DNA of 64,000 bases, from assembly GCA_019914945.1 (NCBI GenBank), contig CM034102.1, positions 2,097,501-2,161,500 of the forward strand. The letters are read 5' to 3'. Made by a program: the position numbers and the translations under genes. The DNA comes from Typha latifolia. Lineage: Eukaryota; Streptophyta; Magnoliopsida; Poales; Typhaceae. The notes below the pieces were generated by a model. The model worked only from the letters and a program-made list of their open reading frames with translations. It was not told where the DNA came from and made no database searches. Below are positions 25,969 to 39,600 of the stretch, piece after piece (the stretch's first letter is position 1; the number at the start of each line of letters is the position of its first letter).

Positions 25969-26005
<37 letters not shown>
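25969..26005. repeat. (CT)n microsatellite in the TOL leader/promoter
   Basis: About 18 CT units lie 670 bases before the TOL start codon, at the end of a GC-rich block. It is followed directly by GGTGAGTG, a possible splice donor for the leader intron that ends at about 26590 (TTAATGCAG). Confidence 0.85.
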
Positions 26006-26008
<3 letters not shown>

Positions 26009-26675
26009 GAGTGCGCTCACTGGACTCGTATGGCGGTGTTCGCTTCGATGGATCGGAGCGAGTAAAGGAGGGGTGGCGTGAGGCGAATTGGAGGAATCGA
26101 GGAGGTGGGTTCGAGGTTGATATGCCCTAGCGGAGGGAATGTGGTAATTGCCGTTGTTCTTCCCTTTTTGTGGTAAAATTGATTCTTTTTTTTTGTGGTT
26201 CTTTTGGGCTTTGATCGGAGGGATCTCTTTGGGTTTGGGTGAAAGGTGTGATCTTTGATGGGCTTGGGTTGGATTACTTGTTTTGCTATGAGATTTCCTT
26301 TTCTGTTTTGGTAATTTTAACACCTAGATGATTTGCTCCAAAATATCGGATTCAGTCTCACACGATAATGCTTGGCATTGTCGGACGACGAAAGGAGTGG
26401 TTTTTGATTTGGACAACTTCGTGGGAATTAGAGGGATCTTAACCTTTTTTGTTGAAAGTGATTGTTTAAGCTCGCCGTCTTTCTATCTCTCCTATCTTTT
26501 AGTAGTTGATGCTCAAGAAAACCTTGTGGTGCAAACTATTTCTGTTTTAAGATTATGTGAGTTCATTATTTTTCCCTTATGTTAATGCAGGGAGAAGTGC
26601 ATTCTGGCTTGAGAATTATTTCTTCCTTGAGAAATTTGCATTGTTGACCAAGTTTTGGAAATTTTCGAGGGACTG

Positions 26676-29600
26676 ATGGCGGCTGAAATGGTCAATATGG
26701 CAACGAGTGATAAGCTAAAAGAGACTGACTGGACGAAGAACATTGAAATTTGTGAACTTGTTGCGCGTGATCCAGGGTATGTTGCTTAGGTTCTTTATTG
26801 TTCATTATTCCATAGTTTCTTGATTAATTACTTCATGTTTTTCCAATTTCAACCACTGTGGATGTCATGCATGACATTACCTTTCCAAGCCTATTAATGA
26901 ATTGAGTTCTTCTCATGGGATCATCAGGCAAGCCAAAGATGTTGTCAAGGCCATTAAGAAACGACTAGGCAGCAAAAACGGCAATACTCAACTTTATGCT
27001 GTCATGGTTAGTACACATTTTGTTCTTATGTACCCTGCAAAGAATATTTGATGGCACTAGTTTGTAACGAGAAGTAGATATTGCATGCATGCCTATTGTA
27101 TATTTTGTAAAGGCTTTATTTGCAAGAGTGAATACATTCACTTTTGGCAGATTCGGCTTTTCACTTCTCTTCTGCTTCTAACTAAAAACCAGCAAAAACT
27201 TGTTTGATGTCAAAAAGGAACTGTAAACAGTGTTCTTACTATTAAGGTACTGGACAAATCCTTATAAAGAAATTTGTCTTTTTCTATCTCATTGTATGTC
27301 CCCCCTTATTGGAACGAAGTGACGATTTATAGAATGGAAGCAGTTTTAATTATTTTAATAATGTGAAATGTCGCATCGAGTAGTAATGTACTATACTTCA
27401 CTAAATACACTATACTTTTGCATTCTAAGATGTTTATATTAGGAAGTGAATGATGCTGTACTAATAGGCAAATAAATCTGTAACTATAACTTCATCTAAT
27501 TAATGGTCCATAAGAAATCCGATCTTTAGAGAAATCTCAAGTTTTCCATACCCCTCTCTCATACCTTTTATGTTCATCTAAACGACACTTAAACCATTTG
27601 ATCTCCAGACCAGTCCTGAATTTTCCAGAATTTGTTGTGTCAAAGTTGGCTATCACAAAGGTATTGCATGGACTTTATTGAATATCTAGAGATGGAAATT
27701 TAGAGCTCAAGGACTTCTTCCTAGTACTGTTCTGATACAAGTGTTCTTTCTGGTTCACATGTGTAAACTTGTCCTATGATTGCCAGAAGCAAGAACCAGA
27801 ATATTATACTGGTTCAACAAATTAAGACCACCTGACTTAGAGGTACAAGAGGGTACACTAGTTACATTTTTTCTGCAGAATTATAGGATTTAATTGAATT
27901 TACAGTTGATCGGTTAACTTCACTTCATCTGCAGAAATGTAATATGCCAAGGTTTCTCCGTCGTATCTATTAGAAATTTAGAATTGCTAAGGAACTTTTA
28001 TTATGACTTTTTTTAAAAAGAAATGCTAACATGGAAAAATAACATCAGGGTGTTGCTCATTTATAATTGCATCCTTTCATGTTGGTACTTTGGGTGGCTC
28101 CACCATACTTTGCTAGTGAAAGGACCAGTTGTAAAATTATATGTGGTGAGCAGCTTATTGATTTTTTTTGGTGCAATGTGGCATTAATCCTTTACTAATT
28201 ATTTAGCAGGTGCTTTTCTCTGTTCCTGCATTGTAATTTATTTAAGGGAGTGAACTGATATTCTTGTTCATGAATGTGTCCATCATCTTTAGATTGCATC
28301 CATTGCTCCTGATTCTAGACATGTTTTTTGTTTTTGTTTTGACCTTGCAGTTGCTAGAAATGCTTATGAATAACTGTGGAGAGCATATCCATAAACAGGT
28401 GATTGATAATGGTCTCCTCCCTATACTTGTCAAAATAGTGAAGAAAAAGGTGGAGCTCTCGTCTTTTCAACCTCTAACAACCATGTTTAGACTGGGTTTT
28501 ATGTTATGTGTAATCTTAATTTGCTTGTCTTTGATACAGACAGATTTCCCAGTACGAGAAAGGATATTTCTTCTTCTGGATGCGACCCAAACTGCTCTTG
28601 GTGGAGCTACTGGAAAGTTCCCTCAGTATTATGCAGCATACTATGACCTAGTGGTATTTACCGACCTTAGACTGCAAATTTGGTCTCGATTTCTGTAATT
28701 CATCTATTGCTTATCTATTAGCTTGACTGTCTATTTTTTATAGCACCCACGAACTAAGTTTAGAAACATTACTAATCCATTTCAATGATTCGTTTGATAA
28801 CTAGATTCATTTATCTCTTTCAAGTGCATCTCACATTTAATTTTTTAACATGTGCAATGAATCTTCTTTTCTTAAGGAGCATTCTTTATATAACTAAAAC
28901 TATCATTTAAAGTTTTTTTTTTCTCTCTTTTCAAGTCTGCTCGTGTACAATTTCCACAGCGCTCTTGTGCTGCCACACCAGAATCACAGGTACCTTTTGT
29001 CCAAGTGACAGAATTACCTGCCCAAGATAATTCATTGAGCAAACACGATGATGTTAGAAAGCAAACAACCTCTCAGACTGAAGGCATGCCTGATTTAAGG
29101 TAATGTAACAAATTCTTTTTTGTTATTCTTGAGACAATATAGGTCATTAGAGATGATTTGCAAAGCAATAGAAACATTATATCATCATTCTATAATTCAA
29201 ATGATCAATTAACAAAGTTTTCTGTCCCTCTAACCCAGTATTTTTGATTGAGCTTAAACCTAATCAGTTCCTATTACAGAAATGAATATCTATATGGAGT
29301 TATGACACAAAGATAAATGTCGTACAGTGGGTGTTGGATGGAAGCCAAACTTGATATTTGGAGAGGAACTAGTAAATGATTTTTACTAGTGTTAATTACA
29401 CATAGATCTCATGAACTATAACTCATTTTCACATAAACCTCTTTTTTTATTTTTCTGTGACATTTTGACCCCCTTAGCTATCTAGTATTTTTCTTCCAAA
29501 GAAACTATATAGTATTTCTCACCCCCCTTGACGGTGTTAACGGAAAACATCAAATAACTATCTTAGCCTCAACATTTTTTTAAAATTTTATATTGAGGAT

Positions 29601-32600
29601 AAAATGATCTCTAAAGGGCCTAAAATTAATTATGTGATAGCCATATGATATTTTTTAAAGAAAAATCTAATGGATAGCTAACAAAAGGGATATTTGAAGG
29701 CTTACATAGTTAAGGGGTTAATGTGTCATGAAAATAAATAAGGGGGTCTATGTGAAAATGAACAATAATTTAGACCCCGTTTACTTTAAGAATAACTTTT
29801 TTTTTAATGTCATAATATAACTTTTTATTCCAAAATAACAACTGAACATCATAATATCCTCATTCTAGAATAAAATATTATTCATTAAAATTACATCTTA
29901 TATAATACACTAACTCAGTTACTAATTTACCTTTGATATATATCACATCAACCTACTTTATATTAAATCAAAGGGTATTCATGGTAATTTTATAAAACAG
30001 AAAATATTTTTTTCTCAATTTATAATTTTATATCACAACAAAGATAATTATTACACTCTTTTTTTAGAATACAAATGAACACATAAATAATTATTCTCGA
30101 AATAAAGATCTCATTGTGGAAATAATAAAGATGAATACCTAGCTTAGAATTGACCTTATTCCTAAGGTAAACCATGCCTTAGGGGCTCTAGATATAATTA
30201 TTCTTTTTTAGTACCGAGGGTTGCAAAAGCTTAGGTGGAGCATTGTTTTGGTTGCAAGGTCAACTTTTTAGGGGCTTCTTGTCACTCAGGCTGGTTGATA
30301 TAATATTTAAAAATGGTCTATAACTGAAAACTCAACAGCAATTTATAATTTCACTGAAGGGCATATTTGCTCAGCTCTCATGTAAGTCCTTTTTCCTGAA
30401 AATAATAGTAATGGTAAAAAAATGAGATGCTATCCATATTTTCTTTTTTCAGAGCAGAATATCCTCCGAAAATTTTACAAAAGAAAACATTATTCTTTAA
30501 TAGATTAAAATCTTATTCTGGTAAAAATGATATTCAATCTACGATATCAACAACAAGCACATAGGCATAAACATGATCCTTACATAATATTTTTGCATCA
30601 ATTTCAGTATAATTCAGAAAGCAGCCAGTGTTATGGAAGTTCTGAGGGATGTGCTTAATTCTTTGGATCCTAAACACCCTGAGGTAAGATCAATTATATA
30701 TTTTCCCTTTTTCATGTTTCCTTCAAGGATGAACATAATGCAAAGTTCCTGTTTCAAAAGATTCATGTCCCAGTCGCAAATTTAACCTTTACTACTGGAA
30801 AGGATAGGCAGAAGTTGTCTATTTATCTAAATCACAAACTTATTCTGAGTATGCTATTCTTCCTTTTCTTATCTTTTGGGAATTCCTGTAACACTTGGTG
30901 CTCTTACAGGGAGCAATAGATGAATTCGTGTTGGATCTAGTAGAGCAGTGCTCATTTCAAAAGCAACGAGTCATGCATCTGGTTATGACATCAAGGTGAG
31001 CTTTTCTTATTTTACTTGATTTAACGTAAGATGCTCATTGCTGAAACTCTTCTTTGATACTATTTAAAAGGTGGTTAAGTATAGGTTGGATACTGAACTC
31101 AACTTGTAGGCTAAGAAACAAATATATTTATGTCCAGTGCACATAGCTTAGGAGAACCATGGCAATCGACATGTCAAGTGACATTGGTATGTTTACTGTA
31201 TGCTGCTATAGATGGACAAGATGGGGCATATGACATGCATAGGCTTTAGAGACTGTTTGAGTTCTACTTCATCTTGCATATGTCTTCTAGATAACTGTAT
31301 ATAGGGGCTATTGCTTTTGCAAAAAAAGTAAATTGAGAAAGTTATGCTAATAAGTCCTTCCACAGTACTGGTCTTCCTCCATTTTGGACTCTGCTACCTA
31401 TTGTGACACTTCAGTGCAAATGTCATTGGCTTGGTAAACACAACTTTTCACGTATCCAGTATTCTTAAATGATACTTTATTTAATTTGACACTCGGCCAC
31501 CCTATTTTACATTCTTTGATTTATGTTGCTGCCCTATAGCAGAGGGAACTTGAATAATTTTAAAAGATCAACTTCATGCTAATGATACACAGATGCTTCC
31601 TCCATTATTGGGTTCCTATTATCTATAGTAGATAGATATACTACTACAGTTGATCTGAATATTAGTGAAGGTGTGATTATTCTTCTTCTGAAGTTGGTTA
31701 TTATATAAAATCCTTGTATGATGTATTTACTTACTTTAGGGATGACGAAGTGGTAACTCAAGCCATCAACCTGAATGAGCAGTTGCATAAGTTGCTTATT
31801 CAGCATGATGCACTCCTCTCAGTTCGTCCAACTTCTACGATAGCTTCCTGTATCAACGAAGAAGAGGAGGAAGAGGATGCTGAACGCCTTTATTGGAGGT
31901 AATACCTTTTTCCCTAATGTTTTTCACAGCATGCTATCAAACTGAGAGGGCTCGATGTACCATCACATATAGGCGTAGACAAGCACAAACTATTGATTTT
32001 GTAATGTAATACACTATGGCAAATAGGGAAATGTGCTGTAAGTGGTAAATGGCTTATAGTTAAAATGAAAGATCGGTAGATATGCATGCTGTCTTATTAT
32101 GTGCTCATGAGTGAGCTAGAGGTTGCTGCAGCCTATTTTCTTTTTTGTATTTGGTGTATTTGCATGCGGATGAGGGAGGCAGTGAAAGATTCAGGATTAG
32201 TGATATCTTCTTTTTCATTGCTTGGATTTTGGAGCTGTATTATTCATCAACTCCAATTCCTAGGCATTGACCTTAATACAACAGTTGAAGGGACTAAAGA
32301 TGGTAAATTTATGAGTTTACTTCTCTAGAATGGATTTCATATGGCGTCTCTGTAAACCTCCTTGCTATTATTCGATGCCAAGAATTCTCAACTGGCAACC
32401 TTAGAATCATGATAAATCCACTTTAGATTGCTTTATGCAATCTCATTTGAAAATATATAGTATGGTTGTTTAAGCATGTGGTCTGCTAGTTTCAATGGGT
32501 TGAAAAGAATAGTCTATTTCTAATTATTCCATCTATTTGTTTCATGAAAAAACAACAGAATACGCAAAGGAAAAGCTTGTGCTGAAGACCATTCTGAGGA

Positions 32601-32910
32601 TTCGAGAGGCTCCTTCAGATCTGTACCTGAAGAGAAGATGCGGCGGCCGCTCATACGGCCACTCAGCATACAACCATCTGATCTGGATGGTAAACCACGG
32701 GCTCTGAGCATCCATCCAGCAGATCCTGAGGGTAACCAGCCACCTACAGTCTCGATACCTCCTCCACCAGCCAAGCACATTGAGAGGGAGAGATTCTTCA
32801 AGGAGAAGAACATGGATGCTCCTGGTCTGGCTAGTCATGTAAGGGGCTTATCATTGCACAGTCGAGACGGTAGTAGCTCGCATAGCGGCAGCACTGATTT
32901 CAGTGACTGA
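26676..32910 (+). CDS. TOL: TOM1-like protein (VHS-GAT ubiquitin-cargo adaptor, TOL family)
   Basis: Nine exons join in frame: 26676-26776, 26928-27006, 28351-28449, 28540-28653, 28936-29099, 30608-30683, 30910-30995, 31740-31898 and 32559-32910, giving 409 residues. TOL proteins bind ubiquitinated plasma-membrane cargo and pass it to ESCRT for vacuolar breakdown. A VHS domain covers roughly 10-140 ([20 protein letters not shown], then [20 protein letters not shown]). A GAT domain covers roughly 186-275 ([20 protein letters not shown]... [19 protein letters not shown]). An acidic EEEEEED run and a low-complexity tail with two RxLSIxP repeats, poly-Pro and a Ser-rich end follow. The length resembles the shorter TOLs (TOL1/TOL2 type), without the long Gln-rich tail of TOL6 or TOL9. 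The ATG is preceded by a probable leader intron ending at TTAATGCAG (about 26590). Intron 5 holds a MITE. Confidence 0.93.
29773..30178. mobile_element. Tourist/PIF-Harbinger-like MITE in TOL intron 5
   Basis: The 406-bp AT-rich segment is flanked by TTA on both sides (29770-29772 and 30179-30181), the usual 3-bp target of PIF/Harbinger elements. Its ends are imperfect inverted repeats: GACCCCGTTTACTTTAAGAAT on the left, and GGCATGGTTTACCTTAGGAAT reading inward from the right on the other strand. It has no coding capacity. It lies wholly inside the intron between exons 5 and 6, far from both splice sites. The end mismatches suggest an old copy. Confidence 0.7.
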
Positions 32911-33406
32911 GATATAAATGGTTTACTAGATTGATGTTCACAGTTGTTGGAATCTTAGCAAAGAGGCTATTTGCGCCGTTTTGCTGATGTCATCGATTTG
33001 GTATCTAACTCTATATGTGTTCCTTTAACCTTGTGAGGTTTGAGCCTTTTGATTATGATCTCTGGTATGAGGTAGATGGCTTTAGGGATTGATGTCTATA
33101 AGGTGGAAAAATATCTCTTTTTTCTCCGGAAGTTACTTTCTCAAGACTTCCAGTATGTACATGGAAATCAGATCTCCATATATTTATTGAATAGCAGGAT
33201 CGAGTCTACAATATGATTCAATTTAACCATTGTGATTGCAATTTATGAGGTTTCTTTGGGCATGCCTTAACTCTGAACCATCTCAATTGCCATAATTTTC
33301 AATTCTAGTTTGATGGTGTATTTACATGATTGCCCAAAATTTGTAATGAGGATTTACTCTGTATTACAGTATAATGTGAGGATTGTGGAAGTCTCATCTT
33401 CCAATC

Positions 33407-33410
<4 letters not shown>

Positions 33411-33439
<29 letters not shown>
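33411..33439. repeat. (AT)n microsatellite between TOL and SAC genes
   Basis: About 14 AT units lie in the 0.8-kb gap between the two tandem genes, some 500 bases after the TOL stop codon. Confidence 0.85.
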
Positions 33440-33445
<6 letters not shown>

Positions 33446-33638
33446 TATAGTAGACTTATCCAGGAAGCAGAGGATCTAATTGACCATGATTAGTGCATGG
33501 AGATATAAATAGGAGAGGTTGTTATTTGTTAAATCGTATAATTAATTAATTATAACATCCTACTGGCAATTGAATTGAAGAAGCTCTTCCTTTGTAACAT
33601 GCAATATATGTAGCAAGTTAACCGCCATCGCCGATTCC

Positions 33639-33647
33639 TATATAAAT
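33639..33647 (+). promoter_or_regulatory. TATA box of the SAC phosphatase gene
   Basis: TATATAAAT lies only about 42-50 bases before the SAC start codon at 33689. With the usual 30-base spacing, transcription would start within about 10-20 bases of the ATG, giving a very short leader. If transcripts instead start further upstream, this string may be inert. Confidence 0.55.
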
Positions 33648-33688
33648 CGCCTCTCCGGCTCTCCCTCCTCCCTCGGGTCTTCCTCCAA

Positions 33689-36600
33689 ATGGCGAAGCCC
33701 GAGCGCCCTAAGCCCCCTCGGCCTCCCCTTCTCGACGGCGACCTCGATCTTGCCGCCTCCTCCCTCGAGAAATTCCGCCTTTATGAAACGCGAGCCGTAA
33801 TCCCCGCCCTCCTCTCTCCTTCCTTCTCCGATCTCATCGTCGATCTGACCTCTTCTTCTTTCTTGGATCCTCTCAGAGGTTTTACCTAATCGGGAGCGAT
33901 CGCCACAAGCGCTTCTTCCGCGTGCTCAAGATCGACCGCTCCGAGCCGTCCGATCTCAACGTCAGTGAGGACCCCGTCGTCTACACGCCGCAGGAGATCA
34001 AGAACCTTCTGCAGCGGATTGGCGAGGGAAATCGCGCCACGGGAGGGCTCGCCTTCGTCACCAAGGCGTACGGCATCGCAGGTAGGTCTCTTGATGAGAT
34101 CTTTGCGGTGTACGATGTCCTTTTCTTGATCTGTTTTTGTTTCGCTGAGAAAAGGGAGGTTTCTGTGTTTTCTTGTTAGGGTGCATCAAGTTCTTGGAAT
34201 CGTATTATCTGATTCTGGTGACAAAGAGGCGCCAAATTGGGAGTATTTGCGGGCACGCGGTGTACTGTATCGATGAGAGCCAACTGATCACGGTGCCGCA
34301 CTCGTCGGTGCAATCTGATGTTGCTCACTCCAAGAATGAGCTCCGGTAACTATAAAATTTTGCCTTTTTTTTTCTTTCTTGTTTATAGTCTACGTGATTA
34401 TTCTATTTATTCGCTGTTACATCTTGTTTTATTGACTAGTACGCGTTAGCAATTTAGATCATAGATACTAAGGACGGTTTACTGGAAATATTCAAAAGTA
34501 ACAATAGGGTGTCCATAAGAGAAATGATTATGAAACTGACTATGACCATTCTCTTTCCTTTTCCACCTTCATTTTTTCTTTGTGATTGATTTTTGTTGGC
34601 ATTTCTATTTTCTTCAACTCCAGCTTTAAAAGCTATTTTGGCTGGTCACAGGTACAAGAAGCTTTTATCAAGTGTGGATCTCACAAAGGATTTCTTCTAC
34701 AGCTACACATACCCTATCATGCAAAATTTACAGCAAAACGTCTTTTCAACAGGCAAGGAAATGCCATGTGAGAACTTATTTGTGTGGAATACGTTCCTCA
34801 CTGAGCCAATTCGTTCAAGGTGTCATAATACTCTCTGGACAATTGCTTTGGTTCACGGACACTTCAAGCAGGTGAGGCTTGATGTAACATATCATTTTAA
34901 TATGTAACGAGGTTATGTATGCACTTCTAGGTTCCGTAGGTTCTTTATTGCTAACAGTGGATTCCCTTTAATTTTCTGCTGCTCATAGGACAGTTTATTT
35001 TGAGTGTTTGAATAAAATAACATCAAGATTAACATCTTTTCAATTCCTAATTTTAACTGGTGAGAAAGACAAATTTCTGCAAATTTCTGTTCTTTCCACT
35101 TTAGCACTTATCAGGGTATAATCATCAAAGTAAAAAGGGAAAACTGATATGTGAAGGCACTGAAATATGATGCAATGAGTAAAAATATGGTTTTCACATT
35201 TTTTTTCTTTTCTTTTTTCTGTTGACATGATTTTTTTCTTTCATGAATGGGACAATTCCAATTACCAATCAATATAATTTATCCTCCCATAGCAAATCCT
35301 CTGAAATCACTGTTTATAACCTCACATTTTCTGCCCTTTCTTTAAACCCTGGATATGTTGGTCTGTGCCTTGCTTAACTTACCATAATTTATTTTACTAT
35401 CTGATAGATTAGTCTAGAGATAATATCAGTACTACTTTTTCCGTTTGTGTTTTCAGGTTAAATTATCAATATTTGGCCGAGAATTTAGTGTTGGTTTGAT
35501 ATCCAGACGGTCTCGTCATTTTGCAGGCACACGGTACATTTTATATTCTTAGATGACAAATCTTTAGTCATTTGCTTAATTGTCCACTGATGTAATTATT
35601 TATCAAACAAAGTTAAAGAATGAATTCAGAAGTACAATTTGCTTTCAGCTCTGTTTTAATCCCATCTTTGGCAACTTTCTGCTCTTGTGTATTAATTTAT
35701 CTAAATTAGTTGCAATGTTTTCCCAGTCTTCTAAGTCATTATAAATTGTAATTAATATCAAACTTAGTATTAGTAGTTCTCTGGAGTAATACCTTCATTT
35801 TTGTTCTTATTAAGAGTGTGTTTCTACTGGCTTTTCTAGTTGTTGGTCATTGGTACAGCTGCTGTTTGAATTAGGATCAATAGTTTGATCACGTGGTTCA
35901 TAAAAAAAATTGTGGTCCTTAACTATTTTGTCGATTCAATTGAATGTCAGTTGAATCTTCAAAATTCTATTGGTTCTCTAGGACATCTTAATTTTTTGTT
36001 ACTTGATTATTCTGTTGTCTTGTTATTTACTTCATGATGTCTGACAATGACATGTTATGCTGGCCCTTTATTTCTTGATGATGTACAATCTCATAGAGGA
36101 AGCTGCTTGTAATTATTATAGTATGAATTGGATGGTACTTGAGCTTAGTTGAGGAATAAAAGGTCTATCCAAGTTGACTTTCCATTTGGTCCGTAGTACT
36201 ATAGATTATTTAGTCATGAGAGATGAGATTTAGGATGTATTCTAGTTGGGGCTAAATACCTGATTAAAATCAACCTAGCCCATAAGAGCAATGGAGTAAA
36301 GGTAATTGTGTAGGATATGGTGGTTCACTTGAGGAAGAAGTAGGTGGAAAGAGAAAATGGCAGTAGACTAGTACTTTTTATTTGTTACTGTTCCCAGACA
36401 TATCCAAGATAAGTAGCCATTAAAGAAAAGTCTGATAAGTTTGTCTTCTGTGTTCTGACGAACTTGACTTCTATTATTCATTTTTCTGTTCCTGTGAACA
36501 TAGTATGAATCTTTTTTTTTGTATACCAATACTTGAAATCTGGATGTCTTTGATTATTAGGTTCTGTTATGTTGTTCTTTAGGTATTTAAAAAGAGGAGT

Positions 36601-39600
36601 AAACGATCATGGCAAAGTTGCTAATGATGTTGAAACTGAACAAATAATACTTGAGGAAGAAGCTGGGTCACAGAAGGGGAAAATGAGTTCAGTAGTGCAG
36701 ATGAGAGGTTCTATCCCTCTTTTTTGGTCCCAAGAAGCTTCAAGATTTAGTCCTAAACCTGATATCATCTGTAAGTTTGATGATTAAGAATCCTTGTCAT
36801 TATATTGCTAAGATTATTTACATATAGGGGTTTTATATGATAATTTTGAATCAAAAAGAGAAGAACATGTTAAATAAGATGCATATAAGATTTCTGTAGT
36901 AGTGACAAAGAAAAGACCTATATTGATTGCTTATAACTGTACGATTTTGCATTCTTTTGTTGTATCACACAATTTCTTCTGTTATAACCATTTCTATTTG
37001 GCTTCAGCAAGCTGATTGTTTGATACATTTTTTTTTCTAATTTCGTACAGTACAAAGATATGACCCTACATATCAAGCAACAAAGTTTCATTTCGATGAC
37101 CTGGCTCAGAGATACGGAAATCCAATTATTGTACTAAATCTAATCAAGGTGCTCATTGGAACTTATTGTGGAATGCCTTTATTTGTATGTTTTTCAGGAC
37201 ACATTACATTAAAGTATTTATTGTCCAGCCCTTCAGTTCATACTGTTTAGCTGTCATATTTGTAACATAGTTTCCACCTGTTCTGATAATCTAGTGAAGT
37301 GTGTGAATATGCTATCTATTTGGTCAGCATCAATCTCTTTCTCAACTGACGTTATTTGGGTTAAACTGCATCTGGTTGTGGTGCTTGGTCTGGATTTAGT
37401 TATTTCTGATCTGTGGTTTAACTGTGTTTGTTGCAGTCTAATGTCAGTCCTTTCTTCTCAGTTTAGAAGATTTGGTTCAGTTCGAGTTCAATTTGTTGCC
37501 TATTGATAATTAGAGTTAACCTAAGATGCAGAAGATGTCCACATTGAGTCAATTCAGACACTCTCCTGCTTCAATTAAGACATTGATAATTGAGGTCATC
37601 CATCTTCAAGTTGAATGCCTCAAATATCCTGTAGACCACCTCCCTGGTTCAATTTGAACAAAATCTAGGCCAAAGTCCTTTATGTGGCTAGGAACCATTT
37701 CTAGGATATCTAGTAATGTCAGGGAAGTGTTTTCACTTGAATTATCCATTCTCCTAGATTTTAGGGTCTATCTATGTTCTAAAAATAAGGGTTAATCACC
37801 ACTTAACCTTATCACTCTAATTTCGATATCCAAATTGATAAAGGCAGATGATCCACATATCCTTGGTCCTACTTCAAAGTTATCTAATCACTAGCAAAGC
37901 CAAACCCTACATGTTAAACCCTAATTCCCAAAATTCATGACTAATATGAAGATTCCAGTAGCGTGAGGTGTTCCACTTTGTGTCCAAGAGTGTACAATTT
38001 GAGAACATAACCAAAAAATCATGAATGGCCTTGCCGGTTGGTATGCCCTCTATCAGTAGTGGCACGACACTTGGCATGGGGTGTGCCAGTGGCACTCCCT
38101 TATGCCAAGCTGTGCCGACCGGCATGGTCGTGTATCAGTTATTGTGCCATGTGGAGCATTTGTAATTTTTTTCTATTTTTATTAATCATTATCAAATTAA
38201 CTGATCAATTGATTATTTAGAAGACTTTGATAAAATTGATGATGATGAGACTAGAGATGATAATGATGGAGGTGGTAGTGGTGATGGTGATGATGATCAT
38301 GATGAGATCTAATATAATGATGGTGATGATAGAAATGAGACATCTAATCCTATTACACAATATTTTTAGAGATTATTTTTACAAAGGACTTGAGTTTGTA
38401 GGTTGCAAAACATTAGAAGAGGTTCGCCAAAAGAATAATATGAGTTCATCATCATTACCATCATATCAATCACATCTACCAGAGCCACAAAACCTATATT
38501 TATGGTGTGTCTATACTTGTGCTGGTGCCGAGCGTTCATGTGCATGTTCAATATTTATATATATCATAGAAGAATTATAAAATTTCTATTTATATGAAGA
38601 CCATGTGAGACGTTAGAACAAACAATATTATTATTGGATGAGTTTCGAAAAATATTGATAGTATTTAATGCAACATTCTCGTGTTATTTTTGTGCTAACA
38701 AATGAAGGCTTTGATCTTCCTCATCATTCTATGTTTAATTAAATATTAGTTTTAATTATTGAACTATTATTAATTAATATTATGTGTTGAGTGTTATTAT
38801 GCTTTCAATTTTATTATGGAGTGTTCGATCATTAATATTAGTTATAAAGAATGTATTTAATCATATTATGTGTTAAATAATATTTATATTTAATTATTGC
38901 TTGATCTTTAATAAAATATGTTATTTACAAAAATAATCTAAAGATAAAACACTGTAGGTTTTAATATATATTTAAACCAAAAATAAAAAATAACATACCG
39001 AAGACCAAAAAATATTTTTAAAAATTCTAAAAAATTTATTAAAAATATTATAAATACGTGTCAATGGTACATATGGGGCATGCCAAGGCGTGCTGCTCAG
39101 CACGCCCCATGCCGACTGGCACGTGCCATGTCAATGGTGGCGCGGCCATTGTTGCCCCAAAATAATATTATTGTAAGTTTTAAATAATATATGCTTCCAT
39201 AAGAATTGAAAGTAATTGTTCTTAAGAGTCTTTTGCAACAGATTATTCCCAAACATGAGCCTGAATAATTGCAATGTTGCTCGAATTCTTAGGTTGCACA
39301 AATCATGGCATATTTTTAAATGATTCAAAAGCTCGGCATCTTTTAGTCTACAATAATTGAGACTTCAGTGAGATCTCATGGCCAGCTGGTTTTGTGTCCT
39401 TTGAGTTCACAAGTAGTCAACTGCTTCCCATAGAAATCATAGGCCTATTTACTGAAAGTTTGTATTCCTTTCTTTACCACCTGGTAAATATCTTAGTACT
39501 CATTCAACACGTTCATGTGAATTATACATATAAGAGTCACAGTTCCTGTCATGATATTTTTAACTTCTTGGCATCTGTGAGTTCTTTTTCCTTTTTCTAA

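Noticed and set aside
25928..26323. Minus-strand 131-codon frame with Arg-Glu repeats
   Set aside because: Produced by translating the (CT)n tract of the TOL leader; no domain.
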